A stretch of 8,342 nt of DNA, taken from a bacterium. GTDB taxonomy: Bacteria; Fidelibacterota; Marinisomatia; Marinisomatales; JAHJCW01. How positions within the stretch are numbered: position 1 is the first letter of the stretch; each line of letters opens with the position of its first letter. Position numbers and translations under genes: made by a program. Positions 6,120 through 8,342 of this stretch are shown here, one piece after another. The stretch spans positions 1 to 8,342 of the forward strand of contig JAHJCW010000128.1 in assembly GCA_018812885.1 (NCBI GenBank). Reading direction: 5' to 3'. Under the pieces are notes generated by a model. It searched no databases. It was not told the origin of the DNA and saw nothing but the letters and a program-made list of their open reading frames with translations.

Positions 6120-8342
6120 ATGAAAAAACTTCAATCCACTATTATTTCACTGCTAATTATTACTTCAAGTTTCACATTTGCAGATGAAGGAATGTATCCG
6201 CTCAGTGAAATTCACAAACTCGATTTAAAAGCAAAAGGATTAGAAATTGAGTTATCAGATGTGTATAATCCGGATGGAATAAGTCTAATCGACGGAATCT
6301 GCAATATAAGCGGTTGTTCCGGTTCGTTTGTATCGGAAAAAGGATTAATTCTCACTAATCATCATTGTGCATATGGCGCAATTAAAAATGCCAGTACTGC
6401 CGAAAATGACTTTTTGGAAAACGGATTTTACGCTCAAAATTTAGCAGAAGAAGTTACGGCAAAAGGATACACTGTACGCATCACCGAATCCTACCGTGAT
6501 GTTTCTGAGGAGGTATTGAGCGCTATTCATAAAAATATGACATTAGCGGAACGGACAAAAGCTATCGAAAAGAAAACGAAGGAAATTATCACGCGAGTTG
6601 AAGCGGAAAACCCCGGCAAGCGGGCATCGGTTTCCGAAATGTTTATCGGCAAAACATACGTTCTGTTCGTTTATAATTACCTGAAAGATGTAAGACTTGT
6701 GTATGCTCCACCGCGCTCGATCGGCAATTTTGGCGGTGAAACTGATAATTGGATGTGGCCGCGCCATACCGGTGATTTTTCAATAATGCGTGCTTATGTA
6801 GCACCCAACGGTTCACCGGCTGATTATGCATCTGAGAATATTCCCTTCACTCCTAAAAAGGTCATTAAGGTTGCACCAGAGGGTGTAAATGAAGAAGATT
6901 TTGTATTCATTCTGGGGTATCCGGGCAGTACTTTTCGTCATCGTACGTCACATTTCTTAGATTACGAATATAATTATCGGATGCCGTTTGTTGCCGATTT
7001 GTACGAGTGGCAGATCAGGGCTCTGGAAGAGATCAGCGCAGAAAACCGCGATATTGCCCTCAAACATTTATCGAAGATAAAAGGTCGTTCCAATACGATG
7101 AAAAATTATCGTGGCAAATTGCAGGGAATAAATAGATTGAATTTGATCGATAAAAAAATAGCGGAAGAACAGAAGCTGCAGGATTTCATCAATTCTGATA
7201 GGAAATTGAAAAATGAATATGGTACCATTCTAAATGAAATGAGTGAAATCTATGAAGAAATGAAACTCACAGCTGAGTATTCATTTATTTTAAGCTATTT
7301 GGAACGTAGTTCGGAACCCCTCACGTTCGCATATACGTTGTACGAAGCGGCAATTGAACTGCAAAAGGATGATGTGGAACGCGAATCAGCCTATATGAAT
7401 CGTAATCTTGATATGACAAAAAAGCGGTTGTTCTTAATTGCCCAAGACTATTATGCACCTTCCGATAAAATTTTATTCAAGAATATGCTGGAACGAGCAG
7501 CAAATTTACCTTTACATCAAAGGATATCAGTGATCGATGAATTATTATATGGTAATGATGTTAGTCATTCTGAATTAATTATTAATAACTCACCCCTCCC
7601 CCGACAAGTCGGGATCTCCCCTCAAGAGGAGACAAAATGGGGTGAATATATTGAAAAAATTGATGAGTTTATAGAGAACGCCTATAGCAAATCGCAATTA
7701 GCGGATGAAGCATATTTATTTGAATTATTCGGAAAAACTCCCGAGGAGATAGAAGCAATTGACGATCCATTCATTCAATTAGCGGTAGAATTGTATCCGC
7801 TATATCAAGAGCAAAAGGAAATTAGTAAAACGCGCAAGGGGGCAATAGACCAATTATATGCTAAGTTGATTGATGTAAAAAAAGAATTTATGGGTTCAGA
7901 ATTTATACCTGATGCCAATGGGACTTTACGATTGACCTACGGTAATATTCGCGGTTATTCTCCCCGCGATGCCGTGTATTCATATCCGATCACGACTCTT
8001 GACGGTGTTGTTGAAAAAACAACATCTGAATTTCCGTTTGATTCACCCGATAGACTTTTAAAACTACATCAGCAAAAACAGTTCGGTAAATTCGGTCATA
8101 AACAGCTTGGTAGTGTTCCGGTAGGAATTTTATACAATATGGATACAACCGGCGGCAATTCCGGTTCAGCAGTATTGAATGCTAAAGGTGAATTGGTCGG
8201 AATCAATTTTGACCGTGCTTATGAAGCTACCATCAATGATTTTGCCTGGAGCGAGGACTATAGCAGATCAATCGCTGTAGATATAAGATACGTTCTTTGG
8301 GTACTCGATATTTACTCAGGGGCAAGCAATTTATTGAATGAG
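6120..8342 (+). CDS. S46-family dipeptidyl-peptidase, DPP11-like (3' end outside window)
   Basis: 741 residues are visible and no stop is reached. The last residues (VDIRYVLWVLDIYSGASNLLNE) are the usual S46 ending, so only a few codons are missing. A signal peptide (1-21, cleavage after FTFA) exports it to the periplasm. The split chymotrypsin-like domain carries the His in ILTNHHC (81-82), Asp209 in GGETDNWMWPRH, and Ser681 in TTGGNSGSAV. The helical domain specific to S46 lies between (about 290-580). The enzyme removes dipeptides from peptide N-termini, as in peptide-feeding Bacteroidota. Arg699 in NFDRAYE is 18 residues after the catalytic Ser, the position where Arg gives DPP11 its Asp/Glu preference at P1 and Gly marks DPP7. 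Residues about 491-509 are encoded by a palindromic repeat inserted in frame. Weak SD; start chosen for the signal peptide. Confidence 0.94.
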   Translation, partial: MKKLQSTIISLLIITSSFTFADEGMYPLSEIHKLDLKAKGLEIELSDVYNPDGISLIDGICNISGCSGSFVSEKGLILTNHHCAYGAIKNASTAENDFLENGFYAQNLAEEVTAKGYTVRITESYRDVSEEVLSAIHKNMTLAERTKAIEKKTKEIITRVEAENPGKRASVSEMFIGKTYVLFVYNYLKDVRLVYAPPRSIGNFGGETDNWMWPRHTGDFSIMRAYVAPNGSPADYASENIPFTPKKVIKVAPEGVNEEDFVFILGYPGSTFRHRTSHFLDYEYNYRMPFVADLYEWQIRALEEISAENRDIALKHLSKIKGRSNTMKNYRGKLQGINRLNLIDKKIAEEQKLQDFINSDRKLKNEYGTILNEMSEIYEEMKLTAEYSFILSYLERSSEPLTFAYTLYEAAIELQKDDVERESAYMNRNLDMTKKRLFLIAQDYYAPSDKILFKNMLERAANLPLHQRISVIDELLYGNDVSHSELIINNSPLPRQVGISPQEETKWGEYIEKIDEFIENAYSKSQLADEAYLFELFGKTPEEIEAIDDPFIQLAVELYPLYQEQKEISKTRKGAIDQLYAKLIDVKKEFMGSEFIPDANGTLRLTYGNIRGYSPRDAVYSYPITTLDGVVEKTTSEFPFDSPDRLLKLHQQKQFGKFGHKQLGSVPVGILYNMDTTGGNSGSAVLNAKGELVGINFDRAYEATINDFAWSEDYSRSIAVDIRYVLWVLDIYSGASNLLNE
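7590..7645. repeat. Palindromic repeat inside the S46 coding sequence
   Basis: Ends TCACCCC (7590-7596) and GGGGTGA (7639-7645) are exact inverted repeats. Inside are a perfect hairpin, CCCGAC-AA-GTCGGG (7600-7613), and a near-perfect one around CCCCTC-AA-GAGG (7618-7629). The composition, C-rich then purine-rich, is unlike the AT-rich flanking codons. It reads through in the S46 frame as SPLPRQVGISPQEETKWGE without a stop. It resembles dispersed genomic repeats of the CCCCTCAAGAGG class, and the Rickettsia palindromic elements in its manner of insertion. Confidence 0.75.

Overview
The window is low in GC and densely coded. It looks like a Gram-negative member of the Bacteroidota/Ignavibacteriota/Calditrichota/Neomarinimicrobiota part of the tree. 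That inference rests on a Bat (Bacteroides aerotolerance-type) gene pair, a SPOR protein, an S46 dipeptidyl-peptidase, an M13 metallopeptidase lipoprotein and a GIN/DUF2807 lipoprotein; a narrower taxon cannot be fixed from sequence alone. No plasmid, phage, CRISPR, tRNA or rRNA signature is visible.

Left block (1-2806, plus strand): a tight gene string with the 3' end of batD, batE (14 bp overlap), a secreted SPOR-domain protein (16 bp gap), a GNAT acetyltransferase (1 bp gap) and a class III-like sirtuin deacylase (1 bp gap if it starts at ATT). The spacing implies one transcript. The first three genes serve the envelope; the last two form a possible acyl-transfer/deacylation pair. The sirtuin has no in-frame ATG, GTG or TTG that would keep its NAD-binding GAG motif, and an ATT codon behind a good Shine-Dalgarno is the best start.

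Convergent gap (2807-2989): four palindromic elements lie almost end to end between 2778 and 2981. They are an 81 bp element with inverted ends that also supplies the last sirtuin codons and its stop, a textbook bidirectional terminator, a perfect 28 bp palindrome, and a second terminator-like hairpin.

Middle block (2990-5940, minus strand): a GIN/DUF2807 lipoprotein with a ladder of GSG repeats, followed by an M13 peptidase lipoprotein. Between them is a 92 bp unit (5072-5163) whose ends are inverted repeats enclosing two further hairpins. It is either a small dispersed element or a structured leader RNA.

Right block (6120-8342, plus strand, open at the window edge): an exported S46 dipeptidyl-peptidase, nearly complete, with the His/Asp/Ser triad and the Arg that marks DPP11-type acidic specificity. 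Its coding sequence carries an in-frame palindromic repeat of about 56 bp that adds roughly 19 residues in the helical domain. The 5941-6119 gap between the divergent genes holds a 14 bp-stem hairpin and no recognisable gene.

The unusual theme is palindromic repeat sequences landing in, at the end of, and between genes. The protein-coding content is otherwise orthodox for the group.
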